A stretch of DNA of 64,000 nt from Ruania alkalisoli (GTDB lineage: Bacteria; Actinomycetota; Actinomycetes; Actinomycetales; Beutenbergiaceae), in NCBI RefSeq assembly GCF_014960965.1, contig NZ_CP063169.1, positions 1,769,581-1,833,580 on the forward strand, written 5' to 3'. The notes under the pieces are model-generated. The model was not told the origin of the DNA, did no database searches, and worked only from the letters and a program-made list of their open reading frames with translations. Each line of letters begins with the position of its first letter. Within the stretch, counting starts at the first letter, position 1. This document shows, one piece after another, positions 51,455 through 60,335 of this stretch. A program made the translations under genes and the position numbers.

Positions 51455-52467
51455 GGGCCCCGGCACAACCGCGTCCGCGCGCGACGGGCCCGGGCGAGGA
51501 CCGCGGACCGGTGTCCACGCGTGCCGAGCGCTCCCGCCCGGCCGCGCAGAGTGCGGACCGTAGAGTTGCCACGAAGTCAGACCGGAAAGCGACCGACCAG
51601 ACGACAACAGACCGGAAAGCCGATCGGTCGAAACAGAGCCCCGCGCAGCGACGGTCCCGGTCCGGAGCCGACCGGCCGGCGACCACTGGTCGATCCCGGG
51701 GCGAGTTGCAGCGTGCCGCTGACCCAGGCGCTGCTGGAGTGGGCCAGCTGGCGGAGCGGCTTCGCGAGCGCCGGGCGGTGGTGCGCCGGCTGCGGTGGCG
51801 GATGGTGCTCGCGGTGGTGGGTTCGGTGCTGACTGTGGGGGTGCTCGGCTGGGTCGTGCTCGCCTCACCGGTGCTGACCGTTCACCCGGAGGACGTGCAG
51901 GTGAGCGGGACCTCGTCGTTCGTGTCGGAGGAAGAGGTACTCGAGCTGGCACAGGTCGCGCATGGTGAGCCCCTCGCCCGCGTGGATACCGGGGCGCTCG
52001 CGGAGCAGATCACCGCTCTGACTGCCGTCCGGGATGTTCAGGTGCGGCGCGCGTGGCCCAACGGCCTGACCATCGCGATCGAGCCGCGCGTACCCGTCGC
52101 CGTGGTCGCTGACGGTGACCGATACGCCGTGCTGGACGCCGACGCCGTCGTGGTGGCGCGCCGCGACGAACCGGTCGAAGGCCTCGCCGCGGTCACCGTC
52201 CCACTGGGGGAGGAGGCGGCGGCCGACTCCCTCGACGCTGTCTTGACGGTCCTGGCGGCACTTCCGGGCGAGTTGCGTACGGATGTGATCAGCGCCGGTG
52301 CCCAGACGCCGTACCAGGTGGTGCTCACGCTGGCCGGCGGTGCGGAGGTGATGTGGGGCAGTGCGGCGGAGAACGACCTCAAGGTCGAGGTGCTACGCAC
52401 GTTGCTTCAGGTGGAGGCCGGCCGGTACGACGTTTCCGCGCCCCGTTCACCGATCACCTCCGGATGA
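51451..52467 (+). CDS. ftsQ: Cell division protein FtsQ
   Basis: 338 residues. Long hydrophilic cytoplasmic N-terminus (about 115 residues, rich in R, S, T and A, with a repeated TDRKA segment encoded by a duplicated CAGACCGGAAAGC at about 51580 and 51608), one membrane helix (MVLAVVGSVLTVGVLGWVVLA), a POTRA domain (VHPEDVQVSGTSSFVSEEEV and PLARVDTGALAEQITAL, VRDVQVRRAWPNGLTIAIEPR) and the FtsQ beta domain. Bridges FtsL and other divisome parts. ATG overlaps the murC stop. Confidence 0.93.
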   Translation: MRAPAQPRPRATGPGEDRGPVSTRAERSRPAAQSADRRVATKSDRKATDQTTTDRKADRSKQSPAQRRSRSGADRPATTGRSRGELQRAADPGAAGVGQLAERLRERRAVVRRLRWRMVLAVVGSVLTVGVLGWVVLASPVLTVHPEDVQVSGTSSFVSEEEVLELAQVAHGEPLARVDTGALAEQITALTAVRDVQVRRAWPNGLTIAIEPRVPVAVVADGDRYAVLDADAVVVARRDEPVEGLAAVTVPLGEEAAADSLDAVLTVLAALPGELRTDVISAGAQTPYQVVLTLAGGAEVMWGSAAENDLKVEVLRTLLQVEAGRYDVSAPRSPITSG

Positions 52468-52514
52468 GCCCTGGGCACAAGGCACATGCTTGTGCGACAC
52501 ACCCGCCGATGTCG

Positions 52515-52543
52515 TTGCCCTGCAGGGGCGGGAGACCTAGCGT
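52515..52543 (+). promoter_or_regulatory. Candidate ftsZ promoter
   Basis: TTGCCC (52515-52520), a 17-bp spacer and TAGCGT (52538-52543) lie in the 182-bp gap before ftsZ. This would give a leader of about 100 nt. Confidence 0.45.
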
Positions 52544-52575
52544 CATAGGTGCCAGAGAATGACATAACTCTTACT

Positions 52576-52586
52576 CTCAAGTTGAG
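52576..52586 (+). promoter_or_regulatory. CTCAA-G-TTGAG dyad in the ftsZ leader
   Basis: An 11-bp dyad followed by GGTTAGGGTTTGAAA, in the predicted untranslated leader. Similar sequences precede ftsZ in other actinobacteria as far as I recall; the role is unknown. Confidence 0.35.
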
Positions 52587-52649
52587 GGTTAGGGTTTGAA
52601 ACGTGGGTCAGCAGAACCCGAGCACGAGCACCGGACGAGAGGGATCGAC

Positions 52650-53867
52650 GTGGCGGCACCGCAGAACTATTTGGCGGTCATCAAGGTGGTCGGGATCGGT
52701 GGCGGCGGCGTCAACGCCGTCAACCGCATGATCGAGGTCGGGTTGAAGGGCGTGGAGTTCATCGCCGTCAACACGGACGCCCAGGCCTTGCTGATGAGCG
52801 ACGCCGACGTCAAGCTCGACGTCGGACGAGAACTGACCCGCGGATTGGGCGCTGGCGCCGATCCTGAGGTCGGCAAGAAGGCGGCCGAAGACCACACCGA
52901 GGAGATCGAAGAGGTCCTGCGCGGCGCCGACATGGTGTTCGTCACCGCCGGCGAGGGGGGCGGGACCGGCACCGGTGGTGCGCCGGTCGTTGCCAAGATC
53001 GCCCGGTCGCTCGGCGCTCTGACGATCGGGGTGGTCACACGCCCGTTCACCTTCGAGGGGCGCCGTCGGGGGGTTCAGGCCGATTCCGGGATCGAATCCC
53101 TCCGCTCGGAGGTCGACACCCTCATCGTCATCCCGAACGATCGTCTGCTCTCGATCAGTGACCGGAACGTCTCCGTGCTGGATGCGTTCAAGTCGGCCGA
53201 CCAGGTGCTGCTCTCCGGTGTGCAGGGCATCACCGACCTGATCACCACCCCGGGTCTGATCAACCTCGACTTCGCCGACGTCAAATCCGTGATGCAGGGT
53301 GCCGGGACCGCGTTGATGGGCATCGGCTCGGCCCGCGGTGAGGACCGTGCCGTCCAAGCTTCGGAACTGGCGATCTCGTCGCCGCTGCTGGAGGCGAGCA
53401 TTGACGGCGCCCATGGGGTGCTCCTCTCGATCCAGGGTGGCAGCGACCTGGGTCTGTTCGAGATCCATGAGGCGGCCCGCCTGGTGCAGGAGGCCGCTCA
53501 CCCGGAAGCCAACATCATCTTCGGGGCGGTCATCGACGACGCGCTCGGAGACGAGGTGCGGGTGACGGTGATCGCTGCCGGATTCGACAGCGGTGCTCCC
53601 GGCCGGGCCGGTGTGGCACCCGCCGCACGTGCCGCTGCCGCACCTGCGGCCGCGCCGGCCAACGAGGTGCGTGAGGCGCCGGCTGTCCCCGCCCGGGCGG
53701 AGGAGCCCGAGGACGAGGCGGAGACGACTCCTGTCGTCCCGGCCCCCGCCCCCGAGCGAGCCGCCGAACCGCAGCCTGTGGCGAACCCGCTCGAGGTGCC
53801 GCGCGTCTTCGACGAGGACTCCCGCCGACGAGATGACGACCTCGACGTGCCTGACTTCCTCAAGTGA
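52650..53867 (+). CDS. ftsZ: Cell division GTPase FtsZ
   Basis: 405 residues. Tubulin homologue forming the Z ring. [37 protein letters not shown], the tubulin signature [50 protein letters not shown] and [24 protein letters not shown]-rich linker of about 80 residues leads to the conserved C-terminal peptide [11 protein letters not shown], which binds SepF. GTG 52650 follows GAGAGGGATCGAC and gives the family N-terminus ([14 protein letters not shown]). Confidence 0.98.
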   Translation: MAAPQNYLAVIKVVGIGGGGVNAVNRMIEVGLKGVEFIAVNTDAQALLMSDADVKLDVGRELTRGLGAGADPEVGKKAAEDHTEEIEEVLRGADMVFVTAGEGGGTGTGGAPVVAKIARSLGALTIGVVTRPFTFEGRRRGVQADSGIESLRSEVDTLIVIPNDRLLSISDRNVSVLDAFKSADQVLLSGVQGITDLITTPGLINLDFADVKSVMQGAGTALMGIGSARGEDRAVQASELAISSPLLEASIDGAHGVLLSIQGGSDLGLFEIHEAARLVQEAAHPEANIIFGAVIDDALGDEVRVTVIAAGFDSGAPGRAGVAPAARAAAAPAAAPANEVREAPAVPARAEEPEDEAETTPVVPAPAPERAAEPQPVANPLEVPRVFDEDSRRRDDDLDVPDFLK

Positions 53868-53868
53868 G

Positions 53869-54627
53869 GTGCTGACCGCCGATCTGGGCCCCGGCGTGTG
53901 GGCTGCGTTCACCACCCGGGCCGGCGGTCGCAGCAGCGCCCCCTACGACACGTTCAACCTGGGTGCGGCGGTGGGAGACGATCCAGTAGCCGTCGAAGCG
54001 AACCGCCAGCTGCTGAGCGATCGTGCTGGGGCTCCTGTCGTCTTCCTGACCCAGGTCCACGCCTGCGACGTCGTGCTCGATCCGCGGCCCGGGCAGCCCG
54101 TGGGCGAGGAGTCTGTGGCCGACGCCGTCGTGCTGACCGATCCCTGCGCTGCGGCCGCAGTTCTCGTGGCCGACTGCCTCCCGGTGCTGCTGGCCGGTGT
54201 GAACGACCGAGGAGTGCCGGGGGCGGTGGCTGCGGTGCATGCTGGGCGCCGCGGGGTCCTTGCCGGGATCGTTGGGCAGGCAGTCGCGCGGATGCGCGGC
54301 GCCGGGTTCGAGGTGCGGCGTGCGGCAGTCGGGCCGGCCATCTGCGGGCGCTGCTACGAGGTTCCCGAGCAGATGCAGCGCGAGTGCCTCGATCTGCTCC
54401 CGTCACTGGCCGCGCGCACCTGGCAGGGGAGCCCGGCGCTGGACCTGCGTGCCGGAGTCCAGACTCAGTTGCGCGCGGCAGGAGTGACCGAGGTGGACGA
54501 CCATGCCGTGTGCACACGCGAGGACCCGCGGTTCTACTCCTACCGGCGCGATGGCCAGACCGGGAGGTTCGCCGGCGTCGTGCGTCTCGAACGACACGCC
54601 GAGGCTCTTGGCGCTGGTGGGCCGTGA
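53869..54627 (+). CDS. pgeF: Polyphenol oxidase / peptidoglycan editing factor PgeF
   Basis: 252 residues. YfiH/DUF152 family: FTTRAGGRSSAPYDTFNLG, VVFLTQVHACDVV, LVADCLPVLLAG, AAVHAGRRGVLAGIVGQAV, VGPAICGRCYEVPEQM, DHAVCTREDPRFYSYRRDGQTGRFAGVV. The family His-Cys-His zinc residues are present in these segments. E. coli YfiH removes mis-incorporated residues from UDP-MurNAc. The start is GTG 53869, one base after the ftsZ stop. Confidence 0.93.
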   Translation: MLTADLGPGVWAAFTTRAGGRSSAPYDTFNLGAAVGDDPVAVEANRQLLSDRAGAPVVFLTQVHACDVVLDPRPGQPVGEESVADAVVLTDPCAAAAVLVADCLPVLLAGVNDRGVPGAVAAVHAGRRGVLAGIVGQAVARMRGAGFEVRRAAVGPAICGRCYEVPEQMQRECLDLLPSLAARTWQGSPALDLRAGVQTQLRAAGVTEVDDHAVCTREDPRFYSYRRDGQTGRFAGVVRLERHAEALGAGGP

Positions 54628-54690
54628 CCCTGGTCTAGCGTCTAGACAGACGCCGATCGTCCGGTTGGCCCGATCAGAAGAGGAGCAGGC

Positions 54691-55170
54691 ATGGGAGCGC
54701 TGCGCAAGACGATGCTGTACCTCGGCCTCTCCGAGGCTGAGGCCGAGCGTGAGGAACGATACGCCGAGGAGTCCTACGTCGACGGGTACGAGCAGGTCGA
54801 CCACGACCACGAGGACGACGACTACGTCGGCGCGGTACAGGAGGCTCAGGTGACCCCGATCAGTCAGGCCGCCTCCCACAGCGGCCGCAACCTGCGTCGG
54901 ATCACCACGGTGCATCCGCGCACCTACACGGATGCGAAGTCCATCGGTGAGGCGTTCCGCGCGGGGACTCCCGTGATCATGAACTTGACGGACATGACCG
55001 ACGCCGAGGCCAAACGTCTCGTCGACTTCTCCGCCGGCCTGATCTTCGGCCTGCATGGAAGCATCGAGCGGGTCACCAACAAGGTGTTCCTGCTCTCACC
55101 GGCCACGGTCGAGGTCGCCAGCGAGCGTCACGAGCCCGAGACCACGACCCGATTCTTCAACCAGAGCTGA
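54691..55170 (+). CDS. sepF: Cell division protein SepF
   Basis: 159 residues. N-terminal membrane-binding amphipathic helix (GALRKTMLYLGLSE), an acidic linker (DHDHEDDD) and the SepF domain (VHPRTYTDAKSIGEAFRAGTPVIMNLTDMTDAEAKRLVDFSAGLIFGLHGSIERVTNKVFLLSP). Anchors FtsZ to the membrane in organisms lacking FtsA. GAAGAGGAGC precedes ATG 54691. Follows pgeF by 63 bp. Confidence 0.97.
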   Translation: MGALRKTMLYLGLSEAEAEREERYAEESYVDGYEQVDHDHEDDDYVGAVQEAQVTPISQAASHSGRNLRRITTVHPRTYTDAKSIGEAFRAGTPVIMNLTDMTDAEAKRLVDFSAGLIFGLHGSIERVTNKVFLLSPATVEVASERHEPETTTRFFNQS

Positions 55171-55171
55171 C

Positions 55172-55465
55172 GTGGGCTGGCTCTTCGGGATCCTTTATCT
55201 CCTGGTCCTGCTCTTCCTGGTTGCCATGCTGGTCCGGATGGGCTTCGACTGGGTGAGCCACTTCGCCAGGGACTGGAAGCCGCGGGGCCTTGCCCTCATC
55301 GTCGCAGAGATCGTCTACACTCCGACCGACCCGCCGTTGCGCGCCCTGCGTCGCTTGATCCCGCCGCTGCGGATCGGTGGCATCGCGCTCGACGTCGGCT
55401 TTCTGATCCTGCTCTTCGCATGCTGGATCCTGCTTGCGCTCCTGGCAGGCCTGGCGTCAATGTGA
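55172..55465 (+). CDS. yggT: YggT-family membrane protein
   Basis: 97 residues. Two membrane helices (GILYLLVLLFLVAMLVRMGFDWV and LDVGFLILLFACWILLALLAGL) flanking the conserved loop YTPTDPPLRALRRLIPPLRIGGIALD. Member of the YggT/YlmG family, usually between sepF and divIVA. Role in osmotic or division functions is not settled. GTG 55172 begins 1 bp after the sepF stop. Confidence 0.93.
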   Translation: MGWLFGILYLLVLLFLVAMLVRMGFDWVSHFARDWKPRGLALIVAEIVYTPTDPPLRALRRLIPPLRIGGIALDVGFLILLFACWILLALLAGLASM

Positions 55466-55567
55466 CGCGTACGATGTCATCATCCGCTACGGTGATCTCG
55501 CCGAACCCCCCAAAACTTCGTGTCAGCACCATCGCTGAACCGACCGACACAGACCGAGGTGACGAGA

Positions 55568-56278
55568 ATGGCTCTGCTCACGGCAGACGACGTCCTCAAC
55601 AAGAAGTTCCAACCCACCAAGTTCCGTGAGGGGTACGACCAGGACGAGGTGGACGACTTCCTCGACGAGGTCGTCAACACCCTCCGGGTCGTGGGTGGCG
55701 AGAACGAGGAGTTGAAGGCCAAGCTCGAGGCTGCCGAGCGGCGTATCGCCGAGTTGTCGAGCGGCGCTCCGGCTCCGGCCGAGGCCGCTGCCGAGCAGAC
55801 CACGCAGTTCTCTCCGGTGGCCGCCGAGGAGCCCGCCGAGCAGGCCGCACCGGCTGAACAGCCCGCGCATGACGCACCGGCGGAGCCGGCAGCGCCCGAT
55901 GCCGAGGCAGCCGCTGCCGAGATGGCTGCCAGTGGTACGGAACCGGAGTCGGCGACGGGCATGCTGCAACTCGCCCAGCGCCTGCACGATGAGTACGTCA
56001 ACAACGGCAAGGCCGAGGCGGAGCGTCTGCTGTCCGAAGCCCGCCTGGAGGGTGAGCGACTCACCCGGGAGGCCGACGAGCAGCGCAACCGCACGCTCAG
56101 CCAGCTCGAGAGCGAGCGTTCGCTCCTGGAGCGCAAGATCGACGAGTTGCGCGTCTTCGAGCGCGACTACCGGACTCGTCTCAAGAGTTACCTGGAAGGC
56201 CTGCTGAGCGACGTCGAGGGTCGTGGCAGTATCGCCGCCCAGTACAGCGGCGACGAGAGCGAGTCGCGTCGCCCGTAG
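55568..56278 (+). CDS. divIVA: Polar growth / division site protein DivIVA (Wag31)
   Basis: 236 residues. Conserved N-terminus ALLTADDVLNKKFQPTKFREGYDQDEVDDFLDEVV, a first coiled coil to residue 65, a low-complexity A/E/P linker (about 65-135) and a second long coiled coil (MLQLAQRLHDEYVNNGKAEAERL through ERKIDELRVFERDYRTRLKSYLEGLL). Marks curved membrane and directs polar growth in actinobacteria. ATG 55568 after GAGGTGACGAGA. No clear promoter in the 102-bp gap before it. Confidence 0.97.
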   Translation: MALLTADDVLNKKFQPTKFREGYDQDEVDDFLDEVVNTLRVVGGENEELKAKLEAAERRIAELSSGAPAPAEAAAEQTTQFSPVAAEEPAEQAAPAEQPAHDAPAEPAAPDAEAAAAEMAASGTEPESATGMLQLAQRLHDEYVNNGKAEAERLLSEARLEGERLTREADEQRNRTLSQLESERSLLERKIDELRVFERDYRTRLKSYLEGLLSDVEGRGSIAAQYSGDESESRRP

Positions 56279-56299
56279 GCGAAGCCAGAGCATTGTTGA

Positions 56300-56333
56300 G
56301 ACGGCGGGTCCCCGCAGCCGGGGGCCCGCCGTC
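56300..56333 (+). terminator. Strong hairpin after divIVA
   Basis: GACGGCGGGTCCCC (56300-56313) pairs with GGGGGCCCGCCGTC (56320-56333): 14 bp with one G-U pair and a 6-nt loop, 22 nt after the stop. It likely ends the dcw-sepF-divIVA transcript. Confidence 0.8.
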
Positions 56334-56358
56334 GTCATGACCGAGGAGACCGACCGCC

Positions 56359-57060
56359 ATGGCTGGCGCATCACGCACGCACGACGACGGGCCCGACGAC
56401 CGCGCTGCGGACCTGGCTGCCGATACCTCCCCCGTGCGCCATCGCGCCCGCGGCCTTCTGATGGCGCTCGCTCTGGTGATCCTCGTTGTGGACCAGGTGT
56501 CCAAGCAGTTGGTCCTGGGTCGGTTGGAGGAGGGCGGCTACCAACCGCTTCTCGGTGATCTCCTGGGCCTCAGCCTGGTTTTCAATCCTGGCGCGGCATT
56601 CTCTTTCGCCGAGGGCTCCACATGGATCTTCACCATCGCGGCCGTTGTGGTGACCGTGGTGATTCTCGTTCTCGCCCGACGGCTCGGCTCCCGATCCTGG
56701 GCGCTGGTGCTGGGTGGACTGCTCGGCGGCAACCTCGGCAACCTGGTCGACCGCCTGTTCCGCGAGCCCGGCTTCGGAGTGGGGCACGTCGTCGACTTCA
56801 TCAACTACGCGGGCTTCTTCGTCGGCAACATTGCCGATATCGCGATCGTGGTCTGTGCCATCGGCATCGCGCTGCTGAGCTTCCGGGGGGTTCCGGTCAG
56901 CGGACGTCCGGCCAACGCGCCGGAGCAACCCGGTCAGGACGTGGGCCGTGACGAGGCGGACGTTGCGACCCATGATGCCTCCGAGGATGCATCGCCGGCA
57001 CCGTCCGAGGACGATTCGCAGGACGCATCGACGCATCGCGATGGGGACCGCGATGACTGA
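56359..57060 (+). CDS. lspA: Lipoprotein signal peptidase LspA
   Basis: 233 residues. Aspartic peptidase with four membrane helices. [33 protein letters not shown], the first catalytic Asp in [25 protein letters not shown] and the second in [17 protein letters not shown]. It is longer than the usual 160-200 residues because of a hydrophilic N-terminus and a 55-residue acidic C-terminal tail ([18 protein letters not shown] and onwards). Its end overlaps rluD by 8 nt. GluB in this window is one expected substrate. Confidence 0.96.
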   Translation: MAGASRTHDDGPDDRAADLAADTSPVRHRARGLLMALALVILVVDQVSKQLVLGRLEEGGYQPLLGDLLGLSLVFNPGAAFSFAEGSTWIFTIAAVVVTVVILVLARRLGSRSWALVLGGLLGGNLGNLVDRLFREPGFGVGHVVDFINYAGFFVGNIADIAIVVCAIGIALLSFRGVPVSGRPANAPEQPGQDVGRDEADVATHDASEDASPAPSEDDSQDASTHRDGDRDD

Positions 57061-57979
57061 CGTGCGGTCGATGCCGGTCCCGGATGGCCTGGCCGGTGAG
57101 CGCGTCGACGCGGCGCTGGCCCGCCTCCTCGGACTGAGCCGGACCAAAGCCGCCGAGCTGGCCGCTACCGGTGCAGTGGTGCTCGACGGGCGCGAGCTCG
57201 GCAAGTCCGACCGCCTGATCGCCGGTGGGTGGCTGGAAATAACGATCCCGGACCTCTCACCCGAGCCGGCCACGCCACCCGAGCCGGTGCCCGGAATGGC
57301 CATCCGTCTCGATGACGACGACATCGTGGTCGTCGACAAGCCGGTCGGCGTGGCGGCCCACCCCAGCCCGGGATGGAACGGACCCACGGTCGTCGGGGGA
57401 CTGGCGGCCGCTGGATACCGCATCGCGACCTCAGGGGCAGCCGAGCGGCAGGGAGTCGTGCACCGGCTCGACGTCGGTACGTCCGGGCTCATGGTCGTGG
57501 CCAAGAGCGAGCGCGCCTACAGCACGCTGAAGCGCGCCTTCAAGGAACGCACCGTCGAGAAGGTCTACCACGCCCTCGTGCAGGGACACCCGGACCCGAC
57601 GGCCGGCACTGTCGATGCACCGATCGGACGCCATCCCAAGCATGACTACAAGTGGGCCGTGGTCGCCGACGGACGCCCCAGCATCACCCACTACGACACC
57701 CTCGAGGCGATGGCACGAGCGACGTTGCTCGAGATCCATCTCGAGACCGGGCGCACCCACCAGATCCGGGTGCACATGTCCGCGATCGGCCACCCCTGCG
57801 CTGGAGACCTGACGTATGGCGCCGACCCGGTGCTCGCCCGGCGCCTGGGGCTGCAGCGGCAGTGGTTGCACGCGATGCGGCTGGGTTTCACCCATCCCGG
57901 ATCCGGCAGCTGGGTCGAGGTGAGCAGCACCTATCCCGAGGACCTGCAGCACGCCCTCGACGGTCTGCGCGATGCCTGA
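57053..57979 (+). CDS. rluD: Ribosomal large-subunit pseudouridine synthase, RluD type
   Basis: 308 residues. N-terminal S4 domain ([31 protein letters not shown]), then the RluA/RluD catalytic domain: [36 protein letters not shown] (catalytic Asp), [13 protein letters not shown] and [28 protein letters not shown]. Probably modifies helix 69 of 23S rRNA by family; the exact site is unproven. ATG 57053 lies inside the lspA end, so the genes are coupled. Confidence 0.94.
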   Translation: MTDVRSMPVPDGLAGERVDAALARLLGLSRTKAAELAATGAVVLDGRELGKSDRLIAGGWLEITIPDLSPEPATPPEPVPGMAIRLDDDDIVVVDKPVGVAAHPSPGWNGPTVVGGLAAAGYRIATSGAAERQGVVHRLDVGTSGLMVVAKSERAYSTLKRAFKERTVEKVYHALVQGHPDPTAGTVDAPIGRHPKHDYKWAVVADGRPSITHYDTLEAMARATLLEIHLETGRTHQIRVHMSAIGHPCAGDLTYGADPVLARRLGLQRQWLHAMRLGFTHPGSGSWVEVSSTYPEDLQHALDGLRDA

Positions 57980-58475
57980 CGTGCACGTCGTGACCGTCGA
58001 TGCCGCCGACCCGCAGGCAGTGGCACGCGTCCACGCCATCCGGTTCGAGGTGTTCGTCGATGAGCAGGGCGTGGCACCCTCGGACGAGCTCGATGATCGA
58101 GACTATGAGCCTGGCACCAGGCACCTGCTGGCGGTCCGGGAGACGGGATCGAGCAATGGTGTGCAGGATCTCGGCACGGCCAGGCTGCTCGATGACGGCC
58201 CGGGTATGGCACACGCCTCCCGCGTCGCCGTGCGCTCGCTCGCACGCGGGCTCGGCGTCGGACGGGTGCTGATGACCGCGCTGGAGCGGGAGGCGCTCGC
58301 CGCACATGCTGATCGCTGCGATCCTGCTGACGAGATCCGGATGGTGCTCTCCGCGCAGGAGTCCGCCCTGGGCTTCTACGCCGCACTCGGCTACGCGGTC
58401 AGTACCAAGCGCTACCAGGAGGCCGGGATCTGGCACCGCGACGCTGTGAAGATGCTTCGGCCCGGTGGGTCCTGA
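57972..58475 (+). CDS. GNAT-family acetyltransferase (ElaA-like)
   Basis: 167 residues. [60 protein letters not shown] and [19 protein letters not shown]: the ElaA/YjcF-like GNAT pattern with the acetyl-CoA loop and C-terminal FYxxxGY. Substrate unknown. The start overlaps the rluD stop by 8 nt, which places it in the lspA-rluD operon. Confidence 0.9.
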   Translation: MPDVHVVTVDAADPQAVARVHAIRFEVFVDEQGVAPSDELDDRDYEPGTRHLLAVRETGSSNGVQDLGTARLLDDGPGMAHASRVAVRSLARGLGVGRVLMTALEREALAAHADRCDPADEIRMVLSAQESALGFYAALGYAVSTKRYQEAGIWHRDAVKMLRPGGS

Positions 58476-58478
58476 GGA

Positions 58479-58958
58479 GTGGGCGCCGACTGGTGGTCGC
58501 TGGCCGCTGCCTTCGGCTACTGCTTCTTGTCGGCGGTCCTCATGGTGCTACCGGCCGAGGCCTATCTCGTGGGGGCGGTCCTGGTCACCGACGTCCCGCC
58601 GCTCTGGTTGGCCCTCGCGGGTGCGATCGGTCAGGTTGCCGGGAAGATGCTCTCCTACCTGGTCGGCCGCGGCGTCCTGGATGTGGCACGGTGGCGCTCC
58701 CGCCCGAATGAACGCTGGCGGGAGCGGATGCGCAGGATCGAGGAGTGGTGCACCACCCATGCCTGGGGACCGCTGGCCGTCACCGGTGTCAGTGCCTTCG
58801 CCGGTGTTCCGCCCTACGCACTGGTGGCAGTGCTTGCCGGGTCGGTGAGGATGAGGTGGTGGTCCTTCGCTGCGATCTCGATCGTGGGTCGGTTCGGTCG
58901 ATTCTGGGCAGTCGTGAGCATCCCGCACCTGCTCCCGGACGCGCTCTTCGGTCTGTGA
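58479..58958 (+). CDS. Small membrane protein, YqaA/DedA-like
   Basis: 159 residues. Three or four membrane segments: LAAAFGYCFLSAVLMVLPAEAYLVGAVLV, LWLALAGAIGQVAGKMLSYLVGRG, and two near the C-terminus (VTGVSAFAGVPPYALVAVLAG and FAAISIVGRFGRFWAVVSIP). The P-E-A-Y, G-x-x-x-G-K-x-x-x-Y and G-R-x-x-R-F pattern recalls the VTT/DedA (YqaA) group of membrane proteins, but the protein is short and similarity is weak. GTG 58479, 3 bp after the GNAT stop, so the same operon. Function not known. Confidence 0.7.
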   Translation: MGADWWSLAAAFGYCFLSAVLMVLPAEAYLVGAVLVTDVPPLWLALAGAIGQVAGKMLSYLVGRGVLDVARWRSRPNERWRERMRRIEEWCTTHAWGPLAVTGVSAFAGVPPYALVAVLAGSVRMRWWSFAAISIVGRFGRFWAVVSIPHLLPDALFGL

Positions 58959-60224
58959 TCAGGGTGCTGCGTTCTTGAGTCTCGTCAGCCGCTGCATCGC
59001 CTCAGCGATCGTTGCCTCGGACTTGACGAAGGTGAATCGCACCCATCGGCGCAGAGACTCTGTCACCGGGGAGCCGGCGGTCGTGAAGGCGGTCGCCGGG
59101 ACGGCCACTACCCCGCACAGTTCCGGCAGCCGGCGACACAGCTCGGCACCGGTGCTGATGCCGGTGCCGGCAAGGGGTCCGGTGAGGAGTGCGGTGGCGT
59201 CGGCCATCACGAAGTAGGTCCCCGCCGCGGGAACGGGAGGCAGGCCGGCCGCGCGCAACCCCTCGCTCAACTGGTCGCGGCGGCGTGCCAGAGAGGCGCG
59301 CAGCCCGCGCAGCCAGTGGGCGTCCGGGCCGTCGGTGGTCTCCAGGTCGAGAGCGAGAGCCACCGCGGGCTGGAACGGGGCACCGCTGGTGTACGTGAGG
59401 AACTGCTTGACGGCGCGCACCGCATCCACCAGCGGTGCCGGCCCGCTGACCCAGCCGATCTTCCATCCGGTCACCGAGAACGACTTCCCGGCCGAGGAAA
59501 TCGTCAGGGTGCGATCGGCCATCCCGGCTCGTGTGGCGATCGGGATGTGAGTGACGCCGTCGTAGGTCAGATGCTCGTACACCTCGTCGGTCACCACGAT
59601 CGCATCGTGGGCCCGCGCCAGCCGGGCCACCTCCGACAGCTCGGCCGCAGTGAGCACCGCTCCGGTCGGGTTGTGGGGGCTGTTCAGCAGGATCACGCGG
59701 GTGCGATCGCCGACGGCGGAGCGCAGGCTCTCGAGGTCGAGCCGCCATCCGTCGGGGCCGGGTCGAAGCGCTGCCCGCGTGTGGCGCGCACCGGCGAGGG
59801 CGATCGTGGCCGCATAGGAGTCGTAGTAGGGCTCCAGCGTGAGGACCTCGTCCCCGGGGCCGGCCAGGGCGAGCACGGCGGCGGCGATCGCCTCGGTTGC
59901 CCCGGTGGTGACCAGCACCTCGCGGTCAGGGTCCGGTCGCAGTCCGTAGTGTCGCAGCTGGTGGTCGGCGATCGCCTGCCGGAGCCGGGGAGTTCCGGGG
60001 CCGGGCGGATACTGGTTGACGCCGTCGAGGATGGCCTTGCTTGCCTCGGCGGTCACAGCTGGGGGACCGGGTTCATCCGGGAAGCCCTGACCGAGGTTCA
60101 CGGCCCCGGAACGGGTGGCCAGCGCCGTCATCTCGGCGAAGATCGTCGGCCGGGTGGCGCCGTCTGAGGTGAGCAGGCCGGCGGCTGCGGCCACCTGCTG
60201 CCACGGGCGGGAGGGGAAGCTCAT
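58959..60224 (-). CDS. dapC: Class I/II PLP-dependent aminotransferase (probable N-succinyldiaminopimelate aminotransferase)
   Basis: 421 residues. FAEMTALATRSGAVNLGQGFPDE, VNQYPPGPGTPRLRQAIADHQ, VLVTTGATEAIAAAVLAL, LLNSPHNPTGAVL, VVTDEVYEHLTYDG, the PLP lysine in ISSAGKSFSVTGWKIGWVSG and a C-terminal substrate Arg in WVRFTFVKSE. These segments closely follow what I recall of mycobacterial DapC (Rv0858c); KAT/YbdL-type methionine or kynurenine aminotransferases are the alternative. ATG 60224 follows AGAGAGGCCCC. Convergent and directly adjacent to the membrane protein gene. With dapF in this window it would serve the lysine/DAP pathway. Confidence 0.82.
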   Translation of the reverse strand: MSFPSRPWQQVAAAAGLLTSDGATRPTIFAEMTALATRSGAVNLGQGFPDEPGPPAVTAEASKAILDGVNQYPPGPGTPRLRQAIADHQLRHYGLRPDPDREVLVTTGATEAIAAAVLALAGPGDEVLTLEPYYDSYAATIALAGARHTRAALRPGPDGWRLDLESLRSAVGDRTRVILLNSPHNPTGAVLTAAELSEVARLARAHDAIVVTDEVYEHLTYDGVTHIPIATRAGMADRTLTISSAGKSFSVTGWKIGWVSGPAPLVDAVRAVKQFLTYTSGAPFQPAVALALDLETTDGPDAHWLRGLRASLARRRDQLSEGLRAAGLPPVPAAGTYFVMADATALLTGPLAGTGISTGAELCRRLPELCGVVAVPATAFTTAGSPVTESLRRWVRFTFVKSEATIAEAMQRLTRLKNAAP

Positions 60225-60322
60225 GGGGCCTCTCTGGGGGCGGGACAGTTCCTGCGATGGTAGGTCCACCTCAGGTCTGGACCGACCCGTGCGGGCACCG
60301 GCTGATCGTGGGTGGCACCTCG

Positions 60323-60328
60323 TAGACT
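60323..60328 (+). promoter_or_regulatory. -10 hexamer of dnaE
   Basis: TAGACT lies 7 nt before the dnaE ATG at 60336 with no ribosome site between them: a leaderless promoter candidate. Confidence 0.5.
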
Positions 60329-60335
60329 GGCACGC

